Notes: a model not told the origin generated them from the letters alone. Numbered from the stretch's first letter, positions 18,101 through 25,949 are shown. The stretch is DNA of 64,000 bases from PHAA01 sp963665865 (GCA_963665865.2 CAXXWF010000001.1:2852001-2916000); one strand, 5' to 3'. Program-made: numbers and translations.

Positions 18101-19719
18101 TCGCCGGTTGCTCCTGTGGCTCCAGTATCTCCGGTTGCTCCTGTACTACCAGTATCGCCGGTTACTCCAGTGGAACCGGTATCTCCGGTGGCTCCCGTGG
18201 CTCCCGTATCACCAGTAGCTCCTGTCGAACCTGTGGTTCCGGTACCTGTAGCCCCTGTTTCTCCCGTAGAACCTGTTGAGCCGGTAGCACCAGTATCTCC
18301 GGTTGTACCTGTAGTTCCAGTACCTGTGGCCCCAGTATCACCTGTTGCACCCGTGACTCCGGTATCACCGGTTGCTCCTGTAGATCCTGTATCGCCTGTT
18401 ATTCCTGTAGCTCCAGTATCGCCTGTTGCTCCTGTCGAACCTGTGGTTCCGGTACCTGTAGCCCCTGTTTCTCCCGTAGAACCTGTTGAGCCGGTAGCAC
18501 CAGTAGATCCGGTTGGGCCTGTAGTTCCAGTACCTGTGGCCCCAGTATCACCTGTTGCTCCGGTAGAACCTGTATCGCCGGTGGCTCCGGTGAAACCAGT
18601 ATCGCCGGTTGCTCCTGTGGCTCCAGTATCGCCGGTTACTCCAGTGGAACCGGTATCTCCGGTGGCTCCCGTGGCTCCAGTATCACCAGTAGCTCCTGTC
18701 GAACCTGTGGTTCCGGTACCTGTAGCCCCTGTTTCTCCCGTAGAACCTGTTGAGCCGGTAGCACCAGTAGATCCGGTTGGGCCTGTAGTTCCAGTACCTG
18801 TGGCCCCAGTATCACCTGTTGCTCCGGTAGAACCTGTATCGCCGGTGGCTCCGGTGAAACCAGTATCGCCGGTTGCTCCTGTGGCTCCAGTATCACCAGT
18901 AGCTCCTGTAGATCCTGTGGTTCCGGTACCTGTAGCCCCTGTTTCTCCCGTAGAACCTGTTGAGCCGGTAGCACCAGTAGATCCGGTTGGGCCTGTAGTT
19001 CCAGTACCTGTGGCCCCAGTATCACCTGTTGCTCCCGTGACTCCGGTATCACCGGTTGCTCCTGTAGATCCTGTATCGCCTGTTATTCCTGTAGCTCCTG
19101 TATCGCCTGTTATTCCTGTAGCTCCAGTATCGCCTGTTGCTCCTGTCGAACCTGTGGTTCCGGTACCTGTAGCCCCTGTTTCTCCCGTAGAACCTGTTGA
19201 GCCGGTAGCACCAGTAGATCCGGTTGGGCCTGTAGTTCCAGTACCTGTGGCACCGGTGGCTCCGGTACCAGTAGCTCCTGTTTCTCCAGTAGAACCGGTT
19301 GGGCCACCTACTTCTTCTGTCAGTTGCCCTAACACTAGATTTGCTATATCAGTTAAAAAAACAGCATATCTTACGGAACTAGTTGTTTTATTAACCAGGC
19401 TTAATGTTATGGGCGCGGAATTAACCTGTATGAGCGCGAAACCAAGCATCTCATTTGTTTTTAAAGGCGAGTCTCCAGCCAAATCATCACCTTGTGATGT
19501 TACGATTGAAAACTTTATATCTTGTGTCCCAATTGCTGATTGAGTCGCTACCCACCAGTTAATAAAATACCTGCCGGTTTGGCTGATTGTTATTACTCCC
19601 GTTACTGCATTATAGCTTACCGGTCCGAAGCTATTTTCTACCGTCTCAAATATTACATTGCCATTGGTAGCAACTACTCCACCAATATTTTTAATAAGTT
19701 GGAGACCTATTGTACTCAC
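15175..19719 (-). CDS. Giant collagen-like protein with globular domains at both ends (1514 aa)
   Basis: Starts at GTG with GGAGAG just upstream. The first 140 or so residues form a C1q/TNF-like beta domain (GPVSYNAVTGVITISQTGRY, INWWVATQSAIG) homologous to the C-terminal domain of the preceding collagen gene at 19786. Then about 1240 residues of uninterrupted G-X-T collagen triplets, mostly GAT, GST, GDT and GTT with periodic GET. The last 130 or so residues form a second beta head (DVPFSNNGPLVNIGHT, GNYEIEYSVNITAG, DAITLRNDSATPITL) of BclA-C type. It lacks the Cys-rich leader of its neighbours and has no signal peptide. The gap from the upstream gene is only 66 bp, so the two are probably co-transcribed. 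It would form a filament of roughly 350 nm if fully triple-helical (0.29 nm per residue). Confidence 0.9.
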   Translation of the reverse strand: MSTIGLQLIKNIGGVVATNGNVIFETVENSFGPVSYNAVTGVITISQTGRYFINWWVATQSAIGTQDIKFSIVTSQGDDLAGDSPLKTNEMLGFALIQVNSAPITLSLVNKTTSSVRYAVFLTDIANLVLGQLTEEVGGPTGSTGETGATGTGATGATGTGTTGPTGSTGATGSTGSTGETGATGTGTTGSTGATGDTGATGITGDTGATGITGDTGSTGATGDTGVTGATGDTGATGTGTTGPTGSTGATGSTGSTGETGATGTGTTGSTGATGDTGATGATGDTGFTGATGDTGSTGATGDTGATGTGTTGPTGSTGATGSTGSTGETGATGTGTTGSTGATGDTGATGATGDTGSTGVTGDTGATGATGDTGFTGATGDTGSTGATGDTGATGTGTTGPTGSTGATGSTGSTGETGATGTGTTGSTGATGDTGATGITGDTGSTGATGDTGVTGATGDTGATGTGTTGTTGDTGATGSTGSTGETGATGTGTTGSTGATGDTGATGATGDTGSTGVTGDTGSTGATGDTGATGATGDTGFTGATGDTGSTGATGDTGATGTGTTGTTGSTGATGSTGSTGETGATGTGTTGSTGATGDTGATGITGDTGSTGATGDTGVTGATGDTGATGTGTTGTTGDTGATGSTGSTGETGATGTGTTGSTGATGDTGATGATGDTGSTGVTGDTGSTGATGDTGSTGTTGDTGSTGATGDTGATGATGDTGSTGATGDTGSTGATGDTGSTGATGDTGSTGATGDTGSTGATGDTGSTGATGDTGSTGATGDTGSTGVTGDTGSTGATGDTGATGATGDTGATGATGDTGSTGVTGDTGSTGATGDTGATGATGDTGATGATGDTGSTGATGDTGATGATGDTGATGATGDTGATGVTGDTGSTGATGDTGSTGATGDTGVTGATGDTGATGTGTTGTTGSTGATGSTGSTGETGATGTGTTGSTGATGDTGATGATGDTGSTGVTGDTGSTGATGDTGATGDTGSTGATGDTGATGTGTTGTTGDTGATGSTGSTGETGATGTGTTGSTGATGDTGATGATGDTGSTGVTGDTGSTGATGDTGSTGTTGDTGSTGATGDTGATGATGDTGSTGATGDTGSTGATGDTGSTGATGDTGSTGATGDTGATGATGDTGSTGATGDTGSTGATGDTGSTGVTGDTGSTGITGDTGSTGATGDTGVTGATGDTGATGTGTTGTTGDTGATGSTGSTGETGATGTGTTGSTGATGDTGATGATGDTGSTGVTGDTGSTGATGDTGVTGATGDTGATGTGTTGTTGDTGATGSTGSTGETGATGTGTTGSTGATGDTGATGATGDTGSTGVTGDTGATGATGDTGSTGATGDTGATGITGDTGSTGATGSGLAAFGYVYDLAVTGTNVIAGGSDVPFSNNGPLVNIGHTAGNADVNVNNTGNYEIEYSVNITAGVGAAIAITVNGAPDPSTQIDTLVTSGIVAGQAMLGLTAGDAITLRNDSATPITLDQAPGVGAQLNIFKLD
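16308..18549 (-). repeat. Recent long duplications inside the collagen region
   Basis: Besides the 9-bp triplet periodicity there are near-identical long segments. 16308-16700 matches 17448-17840 (offset 1140 bp) with one difference seen. 17641-18048 matches 18142-18549 (offset 501 bp) with very few differences, one of which (T to G) turns a GTT triplet into GPT. Both offsets are multiples of 9, so phase is kept. The near-identity argues for recent unequal exchange. Confidence 0.85.
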
Positions 19720-19785
19720 ATCAACTCTCCTTTCTTTAAAAGATTTTTAAGTCCCGGGCAAGTATTCAGCCTCATCTTGTATTAG

Positions 19786-21270
19786 TTAAAAAGTTACCAT
19801 GAATATAGTTAGATTCGCCTTTATTGGGGTTAATGCGTAACCTATAGTTCCGTCGGTTGCGTTTACAAGTTGTAGGGTTACCGGTGTTATCGTACTCGCC
19901 GTAATTTGAATGAACGCATTTCCGCTTATTTGGCCGATTACGATGGGAGTCGAAGCTTTTACATTATCGCCTTGTGAAGTCTTTATGCTAAAGGTTATAA
20001 ATACATCTGTTCCGCCAAAAATACCATCCGTAGCTACCCACCAATCAACATAGTATAATCCCGACTGGGTGATGGTTGCTGTACCTGTTATAGCATTGTA
20101 GGCAATAAATAGCGCTTGATTGGTTACCAGTGTGTCAAATATTACCGGTGATCCAGCTGCAACTGAGCCTGTTGCACCTTGCAATTGAACCTCAATTCCT
20201 CTTAATTGGGTAGTTGGTCCAGTTGCTCCTGCTACTCCGGTTGCTCCGGTTGCTCCAGTAGACCCAGTGGCTCCGGTTGCTCCAGTAGACCCAGTGGCTC
20301 CGGTGTCACCGGTGGTACCTGTTGTTCCCGAAGTACCAGTTGACCCAGTTGAACCGCTAGCTCCTGTTGAGCCAGTAACACCAGTCTCTCCGGTCGCACC
20401 AGTTGAACCCGTAGTTCCGGTTGACCCAGTTTCTCCTGTAGATCCAGTTTCTCCTGTAGATCCAGTTGTTCCAGTTGCTCCTGTGACTCCAGTCGCACCG
20501 GTAGTGCCAGTTTCACCAGTGGCTCCAGTATCGCCAGTTGCTCCAGTTGCTCCTGTGGCCCCAGGATCTCCTGTAGCACCCGTGGACCCGGTATCTCCAG
20601 TTGACCCACTTAAACCAGTCGAGCCGGTAGAGCCGGTAGTTCCAGTTCCAGTTGCCCCTGTCTCTCCGATAGATCCGGTTGAGCCCGTAGTTCCGGTTGC
20701 TCCAGTAGCGCCGGTAGACCCCGTGTCGCCTGTTGAACCAGTAGTTCCTGTAATGCCAGATGCTCCAGTTTCTCCAGTAGCACCAGTAGTTCCAGTTCCA
20801 GTTGCCCCTGTCTCTCCGATAGATCCGGTTGAGCCCGTAGTGCCAGTTGCTCCAGTAGATCCGGTTGCTCCAGTAGCCCCGGTAGACCCCGTGTCGCCTG
20901 TTGAACCAGTAGTTCCAGTTATGCCAGATGCTCCAGTAGCACCAGTTGAGCCTGTAGTTCCAGTTCCAGTTGCTCCTGTGTTTCCAGGGTCTCCGGTTGC
21001 ACCTGTAGACCCAGTTGCCCCAGTTGTTCCAGTACCGGTTGCGCCAGTTGATCCCGTAGAGCCGGTAAATCCGGTAGAACCCGTCAATCCGGTAGATCCG
21101 GTAAGCCCGCTAGCCCCGGTAACACCAGTAGCCCCGGTTGTTCCAGTACCAGTTGAGCCAGTAGTCCCAGTAAAACCAGTTGCACCCGTAATGCCCGGAC
21201 AACATATTATACAAGGATCACAATTACCGAAATGCCATCCTAATCTGGGATGACAATGATTTCGACCCAT
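19786..21270 (-). CDS. Collagen-like exosporium protein with C1q-like C-terminal head (494 aa)
   Basis: N-terminal Cys-rich leader (LGWHFGNCDPCIICCPGITG), a collagen region of G-X-T triplets at about 30-355, then a beta-jelly-roll-like head (about 360-494; IFDTLVTNQALFIAYNAITG, YYVDWWVATDGIFGG, FSIKTSQGDNV). The head is the same domain type as the N-terminal domain of the giant gene just downstream. AGGAGGTGTTTTA precedes the ATG. A SigK-like promoter lies at 21311. Expected to trimerise and sit on the spore surface. The assignment to exosporium rests on family resemblance and the promoter pattern. Confidence 0.88.
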   Translation of the reverse strand: MGRNHCHPRLGWHFGNCDPCIICCPGITGATGFTGTTGSTGTGTTGATGVTGASGLTGSTGLTGSTGFTGSTGSTGATGTGTTGATGSTGATGDPGNTGATGTGTTGSTGATGASGITGTTGSTGDTGSTGATGATGSTGATGTTGSTGSIGETGATGTGTTGATGETGASGITGTTGSTGDTGSTGATGATGTTGSTGSIGETGATGTGTTGSTGSTGLSGSTGDTGSTGATGDPGATGATGATGDTGATGETGTTGATGVTGATGTTGSTGETGSTGETGSTGTTGSTGATGETGVTGSTGASGSTGSTGTSGTTGTTGDTGATGSTGATGATGSTGATGATGVAGATGPTTQLRGIEVQLQGATGSVAAGSPVIFDTLVTNQALFIAYNAITGTATITQSGLYYVDWWVATDGIFGGTDVFITFSIKTSQGDNVKASTPIVIGQISGNAFIQITASTITPVTLQLVNATDGTIGYALTPIKANLTIFMVTF

Positions 21271-21310
21271 TAAAACACCTCCTCTTCAATAATATGGAAG
21301 GGTCCCTTTA

Positions 21311-21340
21311 CACAATATGATTTACAACCCCAAGGTGTGT
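21311..21340 (-). promoter_or_regulatory. Candidate SigK-type promoter of the 494-aa collagen gene
   Basis: Minus strand ACAC, 17-base spacer, CATATTGTG, identical in boxes and spacing to those at 12847 and 22746. Probably also serves the giant gene downstream. Confidence 0.65.
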
Positions 21341-21450
21341 GGATTATTAGGAAAATTCCTCCTAAAATCGGCACCTTTTTGTCATTATTGGAAGAACGTG
21401 ACACTAAATTCTAATAAAATATTTGGTCTATTGGGAAGATGAAAGGTACG
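21336..21450. repeat. Upstream block duplicated at 22772-22874
   Basis: About 100 bp are nearly identical to 22772-22874, including TTAGGAAAATTCCTCCTAA, CGGCACCTTTTTGTC and ATTTGGTCTATTGGGAAGA. A third, diverged copy lies near 12876-12975 (TTGGAATATCGTAACACC). In all three it sits immediately upstream of the candidate promoter. It may hold regulator sites or simply reflect gene duplication. Confidence 0.75.
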
Positions 21451-21477
21451 AAAATAGGTTACCGCCGAGTTGCATAT

Positions 21478-21522
21478 GGGGCACCCAGAACCAAGTACGA
21501 CTAATATGGTTCCGGGTGCCCC
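21478..21522. terminator. Hairpin after the 379-aa collagen gene
   Basis: 16-base arms GGGGCACCCAGAACCA and TGGTTCCGGGTGCCCC pair with one mismatch around a 13-base loop, about 45 bp past the stop at 21567. There is no T-run on the minus strand, so termination is likely but not certain. Confidence 0.6.
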
Positions 21523-21566
21523 AATCGTTTTCCGGAATATCAATACTTCTACTATTCGATTTCCCT

Positions 21567-22706
21567 CTATGCGATTCGCGTAATAACAAGGTGTGCTGAA
21601 ACAGACCTTGTTCCTCCGGCGTTGGGAGTGATGGTTAGTGCTGTGGACTCACCAGCGGGATTTCGTACAGTGAGTAATGAATTTATGACTGTCGTCTGCA
21701 CAAGAGCCATTCCTACTATCTGAGAAGTCCCTGTTGCTCGCCCGACCACCGTATAGGACAGGTCCGCGCCATTAAGAGTTAAAATTAGTTGGCCAGCTTC
21801 GTCCACACTCACCTGAAACAAAACCTGATAAGTGCCAATTGCGGACAAGTTAAATGTGCTGGGACCAGTACGGACAATAGCAGCCCCACTAGTAGGTCCA
21901 TCTGCCGGAAAGCTTACGTCTGCACCAGCAGCAACTGTTGCTGCATTATTCGGAGGCATCAACGCAAAAAAGTCTGCAAAGCTCAATACTCCTCCAGCTG
22001 GCCCGGTGGAACCAGTTGCTCCTGCAGTTCCAGTACTTCCTGTTGCACCGATAGATCCCGTAGGTCCTGTGGATCCGGTTGTGCCGGTACCAGTTGCTCC
22101 AGCAGGTCCTGCTATGCCAGTTGCGCCGGTAGATCCGGTGTCTCCTGTCGTTCCTGTACCTGTGGCACCAGTTTCTCCAATAGAACCTGTAGCTCCGATA
22201 TCACCGGTTGGCCCCGTTGCTCCTGTGGACCCGGTTGTGCCAGTACCAGTTGCACCCGTTGCTCCGGCAGGTCCTGCTATGCCTGTTGCGCCTGTAGATC
22301 CGGTGTCTCCTGTCGTTCCTGTACCTGTGGCACCAGTTTCTCCAATAGAACCTGTAGCTCCGATATCACCGGTTGGCCCCGTTGCTCCTGTGGACCCGGT
22401 TGTGCCAGTACCAGTTGCACCCGTTGCTCCGGCAGGTCCTGCTATGCCTGTTGCGCCTGTAGATCCGGTGTCTCCTGTCGTTCCTGTACCTGTGGCACCA
22501 GTTTCTCCAATAGAACCTGTAGCTCCGATATCACCGGTTGGCCCCGTTGCTCCTGTGGACCCGGTTGTGCCAGTACCAGTTGCACCCGTTGAACCAGTAG
22601 TCCCCGTAAATCCGGTCACTCCGGTTATACCCGGACAACATATTATACAAGGCTCACAATTACAGAACCCCCATCCCAATCTATGATTACAAAAATTCCT
22701 CCCCAT
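21567..22706 (-). CDS. Collagen-like exosporium protein with BclA-type C-terminal head (379 aa)
   Basis: Starts at the ATG at 22706, after AGGAGGTGTTTTA. The frame is open further upstream, but the promoter lies there. Cys-rich leader (LGWGFCNCEPCIICCPGITG), then a collagen region at about 30-235. This includes about 3.5 copies of a roughly 39-residue block (GPTGDIGATGSIGETGATG start) that are almost identical at DNA level. The C-terminal head (about 240-379; VSFPADGPTSGAAIVRTG, FNLSAIGTYQVLFQVSVDE, GQLILTLNGADLSYTVVG) is of the BclA-C type. Its triplets are richer in Pro and Ile than the other copies. Spore surface location is inferred. Confidence 0.88.
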   Translation of the reverse strand: MGRNFCNHRLGWGFCNCEPCIICCPGITGVTGFTGTTGSTGATGTGTTGSTGATGPTGDIGATGSIGETGATGTGTTGDTGSTGATGIAGPAGATGATGTGTTGSTGATGPTGDIGATGSIGETGATGTGTTGDTGSTGATGIAGPAGATGATGTGTTGSTGATGPTGDIGATGSIGETGATGTGTTGDTGSTGATGIAGPAGATGTGTTGSTGPTGSIGATGSTGTAGATGSTGPAGGVLSFADFFALMPPNNAATVAAGADVSFPADGPTSGAAIVRTGPSTFNLSAIGTYQVLFQVSVDEAGQLILTLNGADLSYTVVGRATGTSQIVGMALVQTTVINSLLTVRNPAGESTALTITPNAGGTRSVSAHLVITRIA

Positions 22707-22745
22707 TAAAACACCTCCTCTTCTATTAAATGGAAGGTTCATTAA

Positions 22746-22775
22746 CACAATATGATCTTCAGCAAAAAGATGTGT
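22746..22775 (-). promoter_or_regulatory. Candidate SigK-type promoter of the 379-aa collagen gene
   Basis: Minus strand ACAC, 17-base spacer, CATATTGTG. Third member of the set with those at 12847 and 21311. Confidence 0.65.
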
Positions 22776-22881
22776 GGACTTTTAGGAAAATTCCTCCTAA
22801 AATCGGCACCTTTTTGTCGTTATTTGAATAACGTAACACTAAATTCGTTAAATATTTGGTCTATTGGGAAGAAGGGCTGAG

Positions 22882-23772
22882 ATGGAAGGTACAAAAATTC
22901 TAATCCTCGGTGTAAGTGGTATGTTGGGGCATAAACTGTTTCTTCATCTTTCTAGTTATGAGGATCTCCATGTATTTGGCACTGCCCGTAAACGGGATGC
23001 ATGGTTAAAGTATTTTCCACAACAATTAACAGGAAATATCCATTTCGATGTGGATGTTAATAACTTCACCAGCCTTGCTGAGGTCATCCATTTAGTTAGA
23101 CCTGATTGGGTTATTAATTGTATCGGCATAATCAAGCAGTGTGTGCTGGGGCAGGATTACTATGAAAATATTTATGTTAATGCTCTTTTCCCTCACAAGA
23201 TAGCTCGTATATGTGCTGAAGTAGAGGCTCGAATGCTGCACATAAGCACCGATTGCGTATTTAGCGGAGCCAAGGGCGGATATCTGGAGAACGATGTTGC
23301 CGATGGTTTGGACCTTTATGGAAGATGCAAGTTCTTGGGTGAGGTGGACTATTCACATTGTCTGACCCTGCGTACCTCTATTATCGGACATGAGCTGCAA
23401 TCCCAACTAGGCCTTATTGAATGGTTCTTGGCCCAGAGAGACAGAACTCTTGGGTTTACGCGCCATATTTACTCAGGTTTTCCAACTGTGGAGCTGGCCA
23501 GCATTATTGCCCGCTACATTATCACCAATACTAGGATTAGTGGGGTTTATCACTTATCCTCTAATCCAATAACCAAATATGAACTGCTCAAATTAGTAGC
23601 CCTTAAATATAACAAAGAAATAGCGATTGATCCTTATGATGACACTTTTTGTGATCGCTCTCTTGATTCCAGTAAGTTTCGTAATTTATCGGGTTTTTCT
23701 CCGCCATCCTGGCCAGAAATGATTGATAAGATGTACCAGGATTATCTCACCATACCTTACGGTATTAGATAG
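22882..23772 (+). CDS. RmlD-like SDR reductase of nucleotide-sugar synthesis
   Basis: An extended SDR of 296 residues. It has the Rossmann start ILILGVSGMLGHKLF, HISTDCVFSGAKGGY and the catalytic Tyr-Lys in YGRCK. It resembles dTDP-4-dehydrorhamnose reductase (RmlD), but no other RmlABC gene is here. Instead the next two genes encode a UDP-GlcNAc dehydratase-epimerase and a 2-epimerase. That makes it the middle-step reductase of a UDP-L-FucNAc/L-QuiNAc-type pathway. It lacks the C-terminal cupin domain of CapF, which may favour the L-QuiNAc (WbvR-like) version. I chose the ATG at 22882 (AAGGG upstream). First gene of a plus-strand run that reaches 29675. Confidence 0.78.
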   Translation: MEGTKILILGVSGMLGHKLFLHLSSYEDLHVFGTARKRDAWLKYFPQQLTGNIHFDVDVNNFTSLAEVIHLVRPDWVINCIGIIKQCVLGQDYYENIYVNALFPHKIARICAEVEARMLHISTDCVFSGAKGGYLENDVADGLDLYGRCKFLGEVDYSHCLTLRTSIIGHELQSQLGLIEWFLAQRDRTLGFTRHIYSGFPTVELASIIARYIITNTRISGVYHLSSNPITKYELLKLVALKYNKEIAIDPYDDTFCDRSLDSSKFRNLSGFSPPSWPEMIDKMYQDYLTIPYGIR

Positions 23773-23782
23773 GAGGATCTAG

Positions 23783-24847
23783 ATGTCTCTTTTCAAGGAT
23801 AAAGTCGTTCTTATTACTGGTGGAACCGGATCCCTAGGCAAAGTGCTGACCCGCCGTCTTTTGTCCAATCAAGCCGATTCTCCCCGCAAAATAATTATTT
23901 TTTCTCGCGACGAAGCCAAGCAGCATTTCATGCGGGTGGAATACCAGCAGAAAATGAAGGCCACGGATGAAATCATTTACCGGGACTTTGAGCGATTGGT
24001 GGAATTTAGGATAGGGGATATCCGCAATTATTATTCGGTATGTGCCGCCCTGGACGGAGTTGATATAGTTATCAATGCAGCAGCATTGAAACAGGTTCCG
24101 TCCTGCGAGTATTTCCCTTCAGAGGCCGTGCAAACCAATATCCATGGACCAGAGAATATCGTCCAGGCAATTAGGCAGAATAAATTGCCCATAGAAACGG
24201 TGGTTGGAGTCTCTACCGATAAAGCCTGTAAGCCAGTAAATGTCATGGGTATGACCAAAGCTATTCAGGAAAGGGTTTTCATTAATGCCAATATCGGAAT
24301 TCCTGCCACTCGCTTTGTCTGTGTTCGTTACGGCAATGTACTGGCTTCCAGGGGGTCGGTAATCCCTCTTTTCCATGAACAAATCAAGAGTGGCGGGCCG
24401 GTTACCATAACAACGCGTGATATGACCCGGTTCCTGCTATCACTAGATCGAGCGGTAGATACCGTCCTGGCTGCTGTTGAATGTGCTCATCCGGGAGAAA
24501 TATTTATTCCTCGGGTGCCTGCTTCCAGGATCATTGATGTCGCCACCGCATTAATTGAAGACCGCGACATAGATATAGCCGTTACCGGCATCAGACCCGG
24601 AGAGAAGGTTCATGAAATCCTGGTATCCCATGAAGAGGCCTGGCATACTTATGACCGAGGTGAGCACTATGCTATCAAACCTATGCTGCCAGAACTCTGG
24701 CAGGAAGAACCCGGGCTAGAGGCCCTGCAAAAAGAATACAGCTCAGGTGATTCGGTGTTGAGCTTAGAGGGAACCAAAGAACTATTATACAGCCATCATC
24801 TAAATATTGATGCGGAACTAAGCTATGATGGAGAGCTCTTGCGATGA
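23783..24847 (+). CDS. UDP-GlcNAc 4,6-dehydratase/5-epimerase (CapE/FnlA/WbjB-like)
   Basis: An extended SDR of 354 residues that would convert UDP-GlcNAc to the L-arabino 4-keto-6-deoxy sugar, the first step towards UDP-L-FucNAc or UDP-L-QuiNAc. It has the cofactor site ITGGTGSLGKVL and the FlaA1/CapE-type segment AALKQVPSCEYFP. In the active-site segment STDKACKPVNVMGMTK the usual Tyr of YxxxK is Met, as in CapE-type enzymes. AGGAGG precedes the ATG. Its stop overlaps the next start (ATGA), so translation is coupled to the 2-epimerase gene. Confidence 0.87.
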   Translation: MSLFKDKVVLITGGTGSLGKVLTRRLLSNQADSPRKIIIFSRDEAKQHFMRVEYQQKMKATDEIIYRDFERLVEFRIGDIRNYYSVCAALDGVDIVINAAALKQVPSCEYFPSEAVQTNIHGPENIVQAIRQNKLPIETVVGVSTDKACKPVNVMGMTKAIQERVFINANIGIPATRFVCVRYGNVLASRGSVIPLFHEQIKSGGPVTITTRDMTRFLLSLDRAVDTVLAAVECAHPGEIFIPRVPASRIIDVATALIEDRDIDIAVTGIRPGEKVHEILVSHEEAWHTYDRGEHYAIKPMLPELWQEEPGLEALQKEYSSGDSVLSLEGTKELLYSHHLNIDAELSYDGELLR

Positions 24848-25929
24848 AAATCATGACCATACTGGGAACTCGCCCGGAGATTATTCGTTTAAGTCGGGTT
24901 ATTCCCCTTCTCGACCAGCTTTGCCAGCATGTGCTGGTACATACCGGCCAAAACTATGACACTCGTCTGAATGATATTTTCTTTGATGAACTGGGTTTAC
25001 GTGCACCTGATTACGCATTGAATTGCATTTCAAGAAGCGCTATAGAGCAAATTGCCGCTATTCTAACGAATTGTCAGACAGTAATATCTAAGGAAAAACC
25101 GGAACGTATACTCATACTTGGCGATACCAATAGTGCTCTGGCAGCAATTGCTGCCAAACGAATGGGTATCCCGGTTTTTCATATGGAGGCCGGCAACCGT
25201 TGTTATGATGACCTGGTTCCCGAAGAGGTGAACCGGCGTATCGTTGACCACTGCAGCGACATTTTGCTCCCCTATACTGAACGCAGCCGAGCCAATCTGC
25301 TTAGGGAAGGTATTGCCAGTCATAAAATTTTTGTTACCGGCAATCCCATCTTAGAAGTCCTGGAGTATTATGCCGCCCAAATTGAATCCAGTAAAATATT
25401 GAACCAGCTTGAATTAGATCCTCAAGGCTATTTTCTGGTAACCCTGCACCGGGCTGAAAATGTAGATATTCCCTACCGCCTAGGTCAGTTTATAGAGGCT
25501 TTACATCTTCTGCATCTGGAATATGAAATACCGGTAATTTGCAGTCTGCACCCCCGTACCCGCTCACAGTTAGATAAAAACAGGCAGATTATGTATGGAC
25601 ATGGAGTCATAGTCATCGAACCTGCCGGTCTATTCGATTTTGTTCATCTGGAAAAGCAGGCTCGCTGCGTTTTGAGCGACAGCGGTACGGTGCAGGAAGA
25701 GTGCTGCATATTGGGCGTTCCCAATGTTATTCTACGGGCTGTTACAGAAAGACCCGAGACGGTGGAGGTGGGCAGCAGCATTATCGCTGGTTGTGAGCCC
25801 GAGTCAATTCTGTCCGCGGTTAATACTGCCTTAACCCTGGGTTGCCAATGGGCACCGCCGCCTGAATATATGAAGAAACTGGTTAGTGCTACAGTAGTAA
25901 GAATCATTTCCGGAATTATACCAGGATAA
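24844..25929 (+). CDS. UDP-N-acetylglucosamine 2-epimerase-family enzyme (WecB/CapG/FnlC-like)
   Basis: A 361-residue GT-B-fold epimerase. It starts MKIMTILGTRPEIIRLSRVI, has HTGQNYD, MEAGNRCYDDLVPEEVNRR, TLHRAEN, and the late DSGTVQEECCILGVPN and RPETVEVG motifs of non-hydrolysing 2-epimerases. In CapE-F-G-type pathways this enzyme makes the last inversion at C2 to give UDP-L-FucNAc (or UDP-L-QuiNAc). Overlaps the dehydratase gene by 4 bp. Context favours this role over UDP-ManNAc synthesis. Confidence 0.87.
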   Translation: MKIMTILGTRPEIIRLSRVIPLLDQLCQHVLVHTGQNYDTRLNDIFFDELGLRAPDYALNCISRSAIEQIAAILTNCQTVISKEKPERILILGDTNSALAAIAAKRMGIPVFHMEAGNRCYDDLVPEEVNRRIVDHCSDILLPYTERSRANLLREGIASHKIFVTGNPILEVLEYYAAQIESSKILNQLELDPQGYFLVTLHRAENVDIPYRLGQFIEALHLLHLEYEIPVICSLHPRTRSQLDKNRQIMYGHGVIVIEPAGLFDFVHLEKQARCVLSDSGTVQEECCILGVPNVILRAVTERPETVEVGSSIIAGCEPESILSAVNTALTLGCQWAPPPEYMKKLVSATVVRIISGIIPG

Positions 25930-25949
25930 TTTTAAGGAGGTAATGGATA

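Noticed and set aside
15623..19543. Open frame of 1306 codons on the + strand (PVAPVSPV repeats)
   Set aside because: It is the antisense of the G-X-T collagen triplets: GGN-NNN-ACN read backwards gives no stops. It has no ribosome site and no complexity beyond the repeat.
15175..19719. Possible CRISPR array from the regular repeats
   Set aside because: Repeats are 9-bp in-frame triplets with no unique spacers and code for collagen; no cas gene is present.
20267..21253. Pro/Val-rich open frame on the + strand
   Set aside because: Antisense shadow of the 494-residue collagen gene for the same reason.
21789..22686. Two overlapping + strand frames (Cys/Ser/Arg-rich and Pro/Val-rich)
   Set aside because: Antisense shadows of the 379-residue collagen gene.
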